This document shows, piece after piece, positions 53,018 to 60,962 of a stretch of 64,000 bases of DNA. How positions within the stretch are numbered: the first letter of the stretch is position 1; each line of letters opens with the position of its first letter. The notes under the pieces are model-generated. The model was given only the letters and a program-made list of their open reading frames with translations, had not been told where the DNA came from and did no database searches. The stretch is from Methylovirgula sp963708155 (GTDB taxonomy: Bacteria; Pseudomonadota; Alphaproteobacteria; Rhizobiales; Beijerinckiaceae): contig OY970183.1 in the NCBI GenBank assembly GCA_963708155.1, forward strand, positions 1,054,001 to 1,118,000, read 5' to 3'. The translations under genes and the position numbers were made by a program.

Positions 53018-54001
53018 GTGTCAACGCAATCCGTCCGTTCGATTACACGTCCCAAGGACATCGAGATTTCCTCGGCAGAGGTGATCGATGAAATCCGTCA
53101 CAAAGCGGGCGTTCTCCCGCAGCTCAAGCTCGAGTACGAGCCGCAGATCAAAACCCTCTGGGTGACGATTGCGCCGGAGCCGAAGCCGGTCTTCACCCTC
53201 GGACTTGTCGACAGCGTTTCGCGTCTGCAAAAAGCGATCGTCTCAATTTGGGGCAGAGAGGATTACGGACTCTCGCCCATCCGATTCTTCGCCTACCGCG
53301 CCAATGGCCCCATTTTCACCTTCGGCGGCGATCTCGATTTTTATCTCGACTGCATCGGCCGGGGCGATCGCGCCGCCTTGCAGGAGCACGCGCGACTCTC
53401 GATCGAAGGCGTTCTGGGCAATGCGACCAGTCTCTCGGGAACCGCGATCACAATGGCAACCATCGAGGGCAAGGGCATAGGCGGCGGCATCGACGCGCCG
53501 CTCTCCTGCAATCTCGTGATCGCCGAGGAGCAGACCTCGTTCAGCTATCCGGAGGTCAAGTTCAATCATTTCCCTGTCGCTTCGGTGGCGGTGCTCTCGC
53601 GGCGCATCGGCACAAGGGCGGCGCACAAGCTCCTCTCGACCGGCGCGGAACTCACCGCGGCGGAATTTGAGGCCTTGGGTGCGCTGGATGCCACTGCCCC
53701 CGCGGGCCAGGGCGAGGCGTGGCTGCGCAAATATGCAAGCGAAACGCTGCCGATGCATGCCGCGCGGCTTGGTCTCTATGAAGCCTTCCACCGGCGCCGG
53801 GCGGAAGAATTCCGCAGCGAGCTCGTTGCACTCGCCGCCGCTTGGACCGAGCACATGCTTAGGTTGTCCCCCATCGAGATTTCGCGCCTACAGCGAATCA
53901 GCGTCGGTCAGGACCGGATGTTGCAGCACATCTACGGTATGGCCACGCAAGGCCGCCGGGAAGCTCCGGCTGCAGCGCGCGCCGTTCCGGCCGCGACGTA
54001 G
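53018..54001 (+). CDS. rpfF: RpfF-like DSF synthase (crotonase fold)
   Basis: 327 residues. The crotonase core aligns with RpfF, which makes cis-2-unsaturated fatty-acid signals (DSF): FTFGGDLDFYLDCIGRGDR, TIEGKGIGGGIDAPLSC and SYPEVKFNHFPV. RpfF uses two Glu 20 residues apart; here the second is kept (E179) and the first is Asp159. An N-terminal extension of about 40 residues precedes the core, and the C terminus is Ala/Pro-rich. GTG start with GGAAGAA upstream. A GGDEF-EAL gene follows, matching the DSF/c-di-GMP link known from Rpf systems. Confidence 0.8.
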   Translation: MSTQSVRSITRPKDIEISSAEVIDEIRHKAGVLPQLKLEYEPQIKTLWVTIAPEPKPVFTLGLVDSVSRLQKAIVSIWGREDYGLSPIRFFAYRANGPIFTFGGDLDFYLDCIGRGDRAALQEHARLSIEGVLGNATSLSGTAITMATIEGKGIGGGIDAPLSCNLVIAEEQTSFSYPEVKFNHFPVASVAVLSRRIGTRAAHKLLSTGAELTAAEFEALGALDATAPAGQGEAWLRKYASETLPMHAARLGLYEAFHRRRAEEFRSELVALAAAWTEHMLRLSPIEISRLQRISVGQDRMLQHIYGMATQGRREAPAAARAVPAAT

Positions 54002-54101
54002 CTCCCGACCGCTACAACTTGGTCTAAAATTTAAGAATAACGCGCAACAAGCGGTCAACGATTCTATGTGCAGGGTGGCCGGGAAGGCTTTACCCGATTA
54101 A

Positions 54102-56066
54102 GTGCTTGTGGCCGGAATGATTCTCAAAGATATCCGCTGGCGAATTTGGCGACGGGCGCAGATCTGGCGGCATACGCGGCGCGATGCCGATCTTTACAAT
54201 CATCTCGTCGGTTCGCTGTTTACGTCTCAGTCGTCGCTCAACTCGGCGAACATACTCGGCATGGCCGTCGCCGCGGCCGGCTATCTGCTGACCAAGGACA
54301 AGCTGTATCTCATCTTCGCGGCCGTCATGCTCGCATCCGGCATTGGACGGACGTCGGTCTATCGCAGTTTCGTCCGCGCCCGGGACAAGCTGGCGACGCG
54401 CGCCGACGGCGCCTATTTCGACCGGCTCTTCTTCTTTTATTCCGCGCTCTTCACCACCGCCTTCGGACTGACCTGCTACGCACTCATCCGGCACCCCGCT
54501 TCGACCGGAACGCATGCCGTCGCCGCGGGCGCGGCGGTCGGCTACGCGATGGGCGTCGTCGCCCGCAATGCCGGACGCCCGCATATCGTCGTCACGCAAG
54601 TCATGTTGACCATCTGCCCGATGATCGTCGGCTATGCGCTGATGCGCGACACCTATGGCAACGTCGCGGTGCTGCTCTTGCTGGGGACGATGGTCGCGAC
54701 AGTCTTCGTGACCTTTTCGCTGCAGCAGAACGTCATCGCCGTTTACAATGCCGATAAGGCGACCCGGCATCTCGCCATGTTCGACAAGCTGACGGGCTTG
54801 ATGAACCGGCACACGTTCAGCGAGCAGGTCTCGCAAGTCATCGCCACAGATCCGCAGAAGAAATTCGCCATCCTTTATCTCGATCTCGATCGCTTCAAGG
54901 AGATCAACGATACGATGGGTCATACCGCGGGCGACGCGGTGATCGTCGAAGTCTCGCGCCGGCTGCGCGCCGTCACCCGCGCCGGCGATCTCATCGCCCG
55001 CTTTGGCGGCGACGAATTTCTCATCAAGCTCGGCTGCACGGACGCTGTCGAAATTGAGCACATCGTCCGGCGCATCGCCTCGACCTTGGCGCAGCCATTG
55101 AGCGTCGAGGGCAAGGTTTTTGCGCCGACGGCGAGCATCGGCGCGGCTGTCTTTCCGGACAACGGGCTCCTTGCCGGCGATATCATCAAGAAGGCTGACA
55201 TCGCGCTCTACGAGGCCAAGCGCGCCGGCGGCAGGACATATCGTATTTTCGCGCCGCAGATGGAAAGCGACATTCATGCGCAGCGTACCTTGCGCAACGA
55301 AGTCCAGCTCGCAGTCGACCGGCACGAATTCGTTCTTCACTATCAGCCGATTTACGACCTCGCGTCGAAGAAAGTGGTCGCCGTCGAAGCCTTGCTCCGA
55401 TGGAATCATCCGACGCGCGGCCTGCTCCCGCCTGGCGCCTTCATTTCCGTCAGCGAAGAGACGATGGCGATTGTCGAGATCGGCGAACAAATTCTCGAAG
55501 CCGCCTGCGAGATGGCTTTGAAGCTGCCGGACGATATTGCCGTGGCGGTCAATCTCTCCCCGGTCCAGTTCAATCAGCCCGAATTGCTCATCGGCGCGGT
55601 TCGCTCCGCCTTGCAACGGACCGGCCTGCCGGCGCGGCGTCTGCATCTCGAAATCACCGAGACGCTTCTGCTCGCGAATACGCCTTCGACGCGTAAGACG
55701 CTCGACATTCTGGCGGGAATGGGCACCAAACTGGTGCTGGACGATTTCGGAACCGGCTATTCGTCGCTGTCGTATATCCAGGATTTTCCGTTCTCGACCA
55801 TCAAGATCGACAAGAAATTCACCGACAGCCTTTACGTCAATACCGCTGCGTCCGCGATCATCAAGGCGATCACCCAGATCGCCAAGGACCTGTCGTTGGA
55901 AATCGTCGTCGAGGGCATCGAGACGGCAGAGCAGGAATCCTTCGTCCGCATGCTTGGCCCGACGCAAGGCCAGGGCTATCTCTTCTCGAGGCCACTCCCC
56001 GAGGCCGAACTCCTGCTTCGGCTCTCACAGCAGTCCAACGGCCGCCGCATGAGTCTTGCAAGCTGA
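54102..56066 (+). CDS. Membrane GGDEF-EAL c-di-GMP enzyme
   Basis: 654 residues. Five or so N-terminal helices (about 47-210), then a GGDEF domain with intact RFGGDEF (GGDEF at 302-306), then an EAL domain with EAL at 429-431 (VEALLRW), NLSPVQF and DFGTGYSSLSYIQDFP. Both active sites look intact, so it may make or break c-di-GMP. GTG 54102 or ATG 54117 as start. It lies 100 bases after the rpfF-like gene on the same strand. The gene ends in a 15-bp tandem repeat. Confidence 0.93.
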   Translation: MLVAGMILKDIRWRIWRRAQIWRHTRRDADLYNHLVGSLFTSQSSLNSANILGMAVAAAGYLLTKDKLYLIFAAVMLASGIGRTSVYRSFVRARDKLATRADGAYFDRLFFFYSALFTTAFGLTCYALIRHPASTGTHAVAAGAAVGYAMGVVARNAGRPHIVVTQVMLTICPMIVGYALMRDTYGNVAVLLLLGTMVATVFVTFSLQQNVIAVYNADKATRHLAMFDKLTGLMNRHTFSEQVSQVIATDPQKKFAILYLDLDRFKEINDTMGHTAGDAVIVEVSRRLRAVTRAGDLIARFGGDEFLIKLGCTDAVEIEHIVRRIASTLAQPLSVEGKVFAPTASIGAAVFPDNGLLAGDIIKKADIALYEAKRAGGRTYRIFAPQMESDIHAQRTLRNEVQLAVDRHEFVLHYQPIYDLASKKVVAVEALLRWNHPTRGLLPPGAFISVSEETMAIVEIGEQILEAACEMALKLPDDIAVAVNLSPVQFNQPELLIGAVRSALQRTGLPARRLHLEITETLLLANTPSTRKTLDILAGMGTKLVLDDFGTGYSSLSYIQDFPFSTIKIDKKFTDSLYVNTAASAIIKAITQIAKDLSLEIVVEGIETAEQESFVRMLGPTQGQGYLFSRPLPEAELLLRLSQQSNGRRMSLAS

Positions 56067-56096
56067 AGTCTTGCAAACTGAAGTCTTGCAAGCTGA
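56052..56096 (+). repeat. 15-bp tandem repeat across the stop codon
   Basis: Three units AGTCTTGCAAGCTGA / AGTCTTGCAAACTGA / AGTCTTGCAAGCTGA, each reading Ser-Leu-Ala-Ser/Asn-stop in the gene's frame. The first unit supplies the last codons and stop of the GGDEF-EAL gene. Confidence 0.85.
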
Positions 56097-56112
56097 TAAT
56101 GGCGGCGAAGCA

Positions 56113-56724
56113 CTATTTTGCGCCACGCAATTTCGTAACCAGCTTCCGCAAGCCGGCTTCGTCGATCGGACCGGCAATCAGATAGGGACCGACGAGATAG
56201 ACCGGCGTGCCTTGCAGACGCAGCGCATTCGCCTGATCGATATTCCGTTGCAGCAGCGCGCTGATCTCCGCGTTATGCGCGGCGAGATCCTTGTTTAATT
56301 GCACGAGATCGATTCCCGCGTTCTGCATGGCCTGCTTGATCGAGTCCTGCGTTGCGGGACTGAGCTTGATCGCCATCAGCGCATCGTGAGCGATCTGATA
56401 TTTGCCCTGATATTTGGCCGCCAGCGCCACTTTCGCCGCGACGATGGAGGATGGCGCGAGGATCGGCCAATCCTTATAGATCAGCTTCACATGCTGATCG
56501 CTGGCGATGAACCGATCGAGTATGGGTGTCGCGCGGCGGCAATAGGGGCAATTGTAATCGAGGAAAGCGACGATAACGACATCGCCATGCGGGTTGCCGG
56601 CAACCGGCGCGGCCGGATCGTTGAGAATGCTTTCGACGAGGCTTGGCTGCGCCCCGGCGGACGGCGCCGCCGCGACCAAAAATGCGATAGCGAGCAGCGC
56701 CAGTCTGATTGAATGTAGTGACAT
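56113..56724 (-). CDS. DsbA-family thiol:disulfide oxidoreductase
   Basis: 203 residues. Signal peptide (LALLAIAFLVAAAPSAGA), then a thioredoxin fold with helical insert: active site YNCPYCRRA, and the cis-Pro loop LQGTPVYLVG. Probably oxidises or isomerises disulfides of periplasmic proteins (Com1/ScsC-like subgroup). ATG 56724 is the first start that gives a normal signal peptide. Confidence 0.88.
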   Translation of the reverse strand: MSLHSIRLALLAIAFLVAAAPSAGAQPSLVESILNDPAAPVAGNPHGDVVIVAFLDYNCPYCRRATPILDRFIASDQHVKLIYKDWPILAPSSIVAAKVALAAKYQGKYQIAHDALMAIKLSPATQDSIKQAMQNAGIDLVQLNKDLAAHNAEISALLQRNIDQANALRLQGTPVYLVGPYLIAGPIDEAGLRKLVTKLRGAK

Positions 56725-56815
56725 GATTCTCCGTAGCAGATTCGCGCCGAAACGTCCGTGAAGATTAAGGCATGGACCGCTGGGGACGTTCACCTCGGCG
56801 GAAGGGTGCTCGAAC

Positions 56816-57763
56816 TCAAGGATCTCGTGGTCCGATGGAAACAGTTTCAGGTTCCGCTGCGCGGCTCTTGCCGGGACAGAGCTTCAGCCGCTCGATCAAC
56901 CAGCGCCCGGCGGGGCCCGGCGGCGCGGCGGTGAGATAGACGGCGTACATCGGCAGCATCAGACCGCCGGCGGGCATATCCTCGATCTCGAGCACGACGA
57001 GCTTGCCGCTGTCGAGATCGGGTTTCACCGTATGCAGTGGCATGCCGCCGAAGCCAAGGCCGTTGAGCAGAAAGGCGTGTTTGGCGAACAGATCGGCGAG
57101 CCGCCAGGTCGCGGGCGAGACGACGCCATACTCGCGGCCGGCCGAAAGCTCCGATCGGTCGGTAAGGACAAGCTGGACATGCCGGGCCAGTTCCGATTTC
57201 GGAATCGGCCCTTCAAAGGCCGCCAGCGGATGTTCCCTCGCCGCGACCATCACGAGGCCGACGTCCGACAGGCGCTCCGGCGTTACGGCAGCCGGGATTT
57301 GCGGCAGCGGCCCGGCAATGCCGAGGCTGGCACGGCCGTCAAGCAGGGGCTGAAACACGCCGCCGAGCGCCTCGACATAAAGCCGTAGCGGCGTACCGGG
57401 AAACCTCTCGCGGAACTCCTTTGCCGCCGAGGTGAGCGCCTCCATCGGGAAGAAGACATCGACCACGGCGGAAAGCTCAGGCTCCAGGCCCGCCGACATG
57501 CCCTTGGCACGCGCTTTCATGAAGTCGACGCCCGAGATGATGCCGCGCGCGTCGGCGAGCAGAACCGCACCCGCGCCGGTGAGCTTGGGATAACGGCCGC
57601 CGCGATCGAAGAGCGGCACGCCGATCTGCGCTTCCAGCGCGCTTACCATTTCGCTGACGGCCGATTGCGCCCGGCGCAGCTTGCGCGCCGCGGCGGAAAA
57701 GCTGCCTTCCTCCACGGCGCAGATGAAGACCCTGAGTTGATCGAGCGATACGGCGTCAAGCAT
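56816..57763 (-). CDS. LysR-family transcriptional regulator
   Basis: 315 residues. N-terminal winged helix-turn-helix (LDQLRVFICAVEEGSFSAAARKLRRAQSAVSEMVSALE), given as two parts: LDQLRVFICAVEEGSF and RRAQSAVSEMVSALEAQIG. C-terminal ligand domain follows. ATG 57763 fits the family start; the frame opens at TTG 57814. It is divergent from the YceI-cytochrome b561-YceI operon, which it probably controls. Confidence 0.9.
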   Translation of the reverse strand: MLDAVSLDQLRVFICAVEEGSFSAAARKLRRAQSAVSEMVSALEAQIGVPLFDRGGRYPKLTGAGAVLLADARGIISGVDFMKARAKGMSAGLEPELSAVVDVFFPMEALTSAAKEFRERFPGTPLRLYVEALGGVFQPLLDGRASLGIAGPLPQIPAAVTPERLSDVGLVMVAAREHPLAAFEGPIPKSELARHVQLVLTDRSELSAGREYGVVSPATWRLADLFAKHAFLLNGLGFGGMPLHTVKPDLDSGKLVVLEIEDMPAGGLMLPMYAVYLTAAPPGPAGRWLIERLKLCPGKSRAAEPETVSIGPRDP

Positions 57764-57769
57764 CAAACT

Positions 57770-57784
57770 ATCGTGAATTACGAT
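57770..57784. promoter_or_regulatory. Candidate LysR-type operator
   Basis: ATCGT-GAATT-ACGAT inverted repeat (15 bases) seven bases upstream of the LysR start and between it and the divergent yceI gene, where LysR regulators usually bind. Confidence 0.5.
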
Positions 57785-57916
57785 GGATAAGATCGAAATA
57801 TAGCGCCTATTCAAATGGACAGCAATTTGTGAGGAGGAGGCTGGCGGCTCCGGCGGATATGCTCCGGCGGCGCGGCACGCTGCCTTTTATTCCCGCGGGC
57901 CTTCAGGAGTCATTCT

Positions 57917-58531
57917 ATGAAATCGTACTTTTCCGCCGCGTCCGCGCTGAGCGCGGCGCTGGTCTTCGCCGGCGCGGCTTCGGCGCAGGCGCCCTCGCGC
58001 GACCCGGCGACGGTCAAGCCCGGCACCTATAAGGTCGAGCCCTATCACACCCAGGTCACCTTCACGCTCTCGCATTTCGGGCTGAGCGAATTCTCCGGCT
58101 TTTTCTCCGGCGCCTCGGGCGTGCTGAAGCTTGATCCCGCCAATCCGGCTGGGGACCGGCTCGACGTGACGATCCCGGTCAATTCGGTGCTGACGACCGT
58201 GCCGAAGCTCACCGGCGAACTGAAGGGCGAAAAATGGTTCGACGCCGCCAAATATCCGGTGGCTGAGTTCAAATCGACCAAGATTACGCTGGCGGGCGCG
58301 GCCGGCGCCGTCATCTCCGGCACTTTGACGCTGCACGGCGTGACAAAGCCGATCACGCTGAAGGCGCATCTCGTCGGCGCGGGCGTCAACCCGATCGACA
58401 AGGCCTATACGGTGGGCTTCGCGGCGAGCGGCACGATCAAGCGCAGCCAGTTCGGTGTCAGCGCCTACGTACCCTATGTCGGCGACGATGTTCATCTGAC
58501 GATCGCGGGGGCCTTCGAGCTTCAGCAGTAA
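57917..58531 (+). CDS. YceI-family periplasmic protein (first)
   Basis: 204 residues. Signal peptide ending GAASAQA; lipocalin-like YceI fold with PGTYKVEPYHTQVTFTLSHFGLSEFSG, TKITLAGAAGAVISGTLTLHGVTKPI. YceI proteins bind long isoprenoids or related lipids in the periplasm. AGGAGTC precedes the ATG. First gene of a three-gene operon with cytochrome b561 and a second YceI. Confidence 0.9.
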   Translation: MKSYFSAASALSAALVFAGAASAQAPSRDPATVKPGTYKVEPYHTQVTFTLSHFGLSEFSGFFSGASGVLKLDPANPAGDRLDVTIPVNSVLTTVPKLTGELKGEKWFDAAKYPVAEFKSTKITLAGAAGAVISGTLTLHGVTKPITLKAHLVGAGVNPIDKAYTVGFAASGTIKRSQFGVSAYVPYVGDDVHLTIAGAFELQQ

Positions 58532-58533
58532 CT

Positions 58534-59139
58534 ATGGCACCCATGCAACCCGGCAGCCGCTATACGGCGGTTGCCGTCTTCCTTCACTGGATCATGGCGC
58601 TGGGCATTCTCGCCCTCGTCATCATCGGCCTGACTATGGCGCATGTGAAGTTGAAGCCCCTCGCGCTCTTCAAGCTTTACCAGCTCCATAAATCGATCGG
58701 CATCACGATCCTGCTCGTCGCCTTTTTGCGGCTGGCGTGGCGGCTGGCGCATTCCCCGCCCGCCTTGCCCGCTTCGATGCCGCCCGGCGAACGCAAGGCG
58801 GCCGCAGCGGCGCATCTGTTGCTCTACGCCGCGCTCTTCGTTCTGCCGCTCACCGGCTGGGCAGTCGTCTCCGCCGCGCCGCTCAACATCCCGACCGTGC
58901 TTTATGGAATCATCCCCTGGCCGCATCTGCCGATCCTGTCGACGCTGCATAACAAGGCGCCGGTCGAGCACGTGCTGGCGCACACGCACGCCTATCTCGC
59001 CTGGGCGCTGATCGCGCTCGTCGTACTCCACGCGGCAGCGGCGCTGCGGCATCATTTCTTTCTCCACGACGACATCTTGACGCGCATTTTGCCCGGACGA
59101 CACCGGGCGCGCGGCGCGAACAGGAACCCTTCCAGATGA
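58534..59139 (+). CDS. Cytochrome b561
   Basis: 201 residues with four membrane helices and His ligands in FLHWIMALGIL, LYQLHKSIGITILL, EHVLAHTHAYLAWALIAL and VVLHAAAALRHHFF. Di-heme b-type cytochrome of the inner membrane, passing electrons with ubiquinone. Two bases after the first yceI stop; its stop overlaps the ATG of the second yceI. Confidence 0.92.
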   Translation: MAPMQPGSRYTAVAVFLHWIMALGILALVIIGLTMAHVKLKPLALFKLYQLHKSIGITILLVAFLRLAWRLAHSPPALPASMPPGERKAAAAAHLLLYAALFVLPLTGWAVVSAAPLNIPTVLYGIIPWPHLPILSTLHNKAPVEHVLAHTHAYLAWALIALVVLHAAAALRHHFFLHDDILTRILPGRHRARGANRNPSR

Positions 59140-59717
59140 CAAAACGAGTATGTGCAGTCGCGCTCGCCATGCTGGTTTTCGCGATCGCCACCTGCGCTGG
59201 CGCTGGCGCCGCCGATATTCCCAATTGGACAGTCGACCCCGCCAAGAGCCGGCTCGGCTTTTCCGGCACGCAAACCGGCGCGGCTTTCCGGGGGTCTTTT
59301 GCCCGCTACAACGCCGCGATCGCCTTCGATCCCGCGCATCCCGAGGCTGCGCATATCAAGGTGACGGTCGATCTTTCGAGCGCGACGACCGGCGATACGC
59401 AGCGCGACACGGCGCTGCCCGGGGATGACTGGTTCGACATCGCCCATTTTCCGCAGGCGACCTTCACCTCGGACTCGATCCGCAAAAAATCCGATGGCAG
59501 CTACGAGGCCGTCGGCATGCTCACCCTCCGCGGCATCAGCCGTCCCCTGACTCTCCCCTTCACGCTCGAGATCAACGGCGCAAGCGCGCACGCCAGGGGC
59601 CACGCCGTGCTCGTGCGCACCGCTTTCGGCATCGGTCAGGGTCAATGGGCGACAGACGATTATGTCGCACTGGAAGTCGGCGTCGATATCGACATCATCG
59701 CCACGCGGCCCAAATGA
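59136..59717 (+). CDS. YceI-family periplasmic protein (second)
   Basis: 193 residues with a signal peptide (AVALAMLVFAIATCAGAGA). Fold marks: NWTVDPAKSRLGFSGTQTG, FPQATFTSDSIRKK, GMLTLRGISRPLTLPF. It diverges from the first YceI, so the pair is not a recent duplicate. Start overlaps the cytochrome b561 stop. Confidence 0.9.
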   Translation: MTKRVCAVALAMLVFAIATCAGAGAADIPNWTVDPAKSRLGFSGTQTGAAFRGSFARYNAAIAFDPAHPEAAHIKVTVDLSSATTGDTQRDTALPGDDWFDIAHFPQATFTSDSIRKKSDGSYEAVGMLTLRGISRPLTLPFTLEINGASAHARGHAVLVRTAFGIGQGQWATDDYVALEVGVDIDIIATRPK

Positions 59718-59744
59718 TCGGTTGAACCCGGCAGGAGACCAGCC

Positions 59745-60791
59745 TTGGACATCGGCATCGACAGTTTTGCCGCCAATCTTCCCGATCCCGCGACGGGCAA
59801 GCCCGCGTCCGCCGCCGCGCGCATGGCCGATCTCATCGACGAGATCGAGGTCGCCGACCGCGTCGGCCTCGATGTCTTTGGCATCGGCGAGCATCACCGG
59901 CCGGAATTCCTCGATTCCGCGCCGGCGGTGATCCTTGCCGCTGCTGCGGCGCGGACGAAACGCATCCGTCTCGGCAGCGCGGTGACGGTGCTCAGCGCCG
60001 CTGACCCGGTGCGCGTCTTCCAGGAATTTGCCACCCTCGATCTGATCTCGCAGGGGCGGGCCGAGATCATCGTCGGACGCGGCTCGTTCGGGGAAGCCTA
60101 TCCGCTCTTTGGCTACAAGTTCGAGGATTACGATGATCTTTTCGTCGAAAAACTCGGTCTGCTGCTGGAGCTGCGCGAATCCATCGACGTCACATGGTCG
60201 GGGCGTTTCCGGCCTTCGCTCAATGGCCAGGGAATCTATCCGCGTCCGGTGCAGGAAAAACTGCCGGTCTGGGTCGGCGTCGGCGGCACACCGGAATCTT
60301 TTGTCCGCGCCGGGACTCTCGGCCTGCCCCTGATGGTGGCGATCATCGGCGGCGAGTTCCGCCGCTTTCGGCCGCTGGTCGATCTCTATCGCGAAGCGGG
60401 CCAGCGCGCCGGCCATGCGCCGGAGACATTGCAAGTCGGCCTCCACGCCATCGGCTTCGTCGCCGAAACGGCGCAGCAAGCCAAAGACATCTTCTTCCCT
60501 GGCTGGCTGACGATGTTCGGCACCATTGGACGCGAGCGTGGCTGGTCGGCGCCCTCGCGCGCGCAATTCGATGCGATGACCGGCCCGCACGGCGCCTATC
60601 TAATCGGCGATCCGGCCTTTGTCGCGGAGAAGATATTGAAGGCCAGCGCGGTGCTTGGCGGCATAGCGCGCGTGACGTTCCAGATGAGCGTCGCGGCGCT
60701 CGATCATAAAGTAATGACGCGCGCCATTGAATTGCTCGGCACCGAGGTCGCGCCGCGCGTGCGGTCGGCTGGCGCGACTTCGCCGCTGTGA
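59745..60791 (+). CDS. LLM-class flavin-dependent oxidoreductase
   Basis: 348 residues of the bacterial luciferase-like superfamily: DRVGLDVFGIGEHHRPEF, RLGSAVTVLSAADPVRVFQEFATLDLIS, VGRGSFGEAYPLFGY. Uses FMN or F420; substrate unknown. TTG start with CAGGAG ten bases upstream. Twenty-seven bases after the second yceI stop, so perhaps part of that operon. Confidence 0.88.
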   Translation: MDIGIDSFAANLPDPATGKPASAAARMADLIDEIEVADRVGLDVFGIGEHHRPEFLDSAPAVILAAAAARTKRIRLGSAVTVLSAADPVRVFQEFATLDLISQGRAEIIVGRGSFGEAYPLFGYKFEDYDDLFVEKLGLLLELRESIDVTWSGRFRPSLNGQGIYPRPVQEKLPVWVGVGGTPESFVRAGTLGLPLMVAIIGGEFRRFRPLVDLYREAGQRAGHAPETLQVGLHAIGFVAETAQQAKDIFFPGWLTMFGTIGRERGWSAPSRAQFDAMTGPHGAYLIGDPAFVAEKILKASAVLGGIARVTFQMSVAALDHKVMTRAIELLGTEVAPRVRSAGATSPL

Positions 60792-60808
60792 AGGCAGGCC
60801 GTTTGTAA

Positions 60809-60823
60809 ATAGATTTCATCTAT
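60809..60823. promoter_or_regulatory. Inverted repeat ATAGAT-TTC-ATCTAT
   Basis: Six-base arms with a 3-base loop, in the gap between the LLM gene and the molybdoenzyme gene. Possible operator; shares its half-site with the palindrome at 60938. Confidence 0.3.
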
Positions 60824-60937
60824 AGCTCGTTTGGACCTTTGCATTGGATTTATAGCCCAATCCGCCCTAAGTGTGCATTGCGGCATTGAGCTAATTCAGA
60901 CGTTCTGTCGTCGATGATGGCTCCGATGGCCAAAATA

Positions 60938-60949
60938 TCTATCGATAGA
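60938..60949. promoter_or_regulatory. Palindrome TCTATCGATAGA upstream of molybdoenzyme gene
   Basis: Perfect 12-base palindrome 13 bases before the ATG at 60963; candidate repressor site. Confidence 0.35.
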
Positions 60950-60962
60950 CGGAGACTATGTA

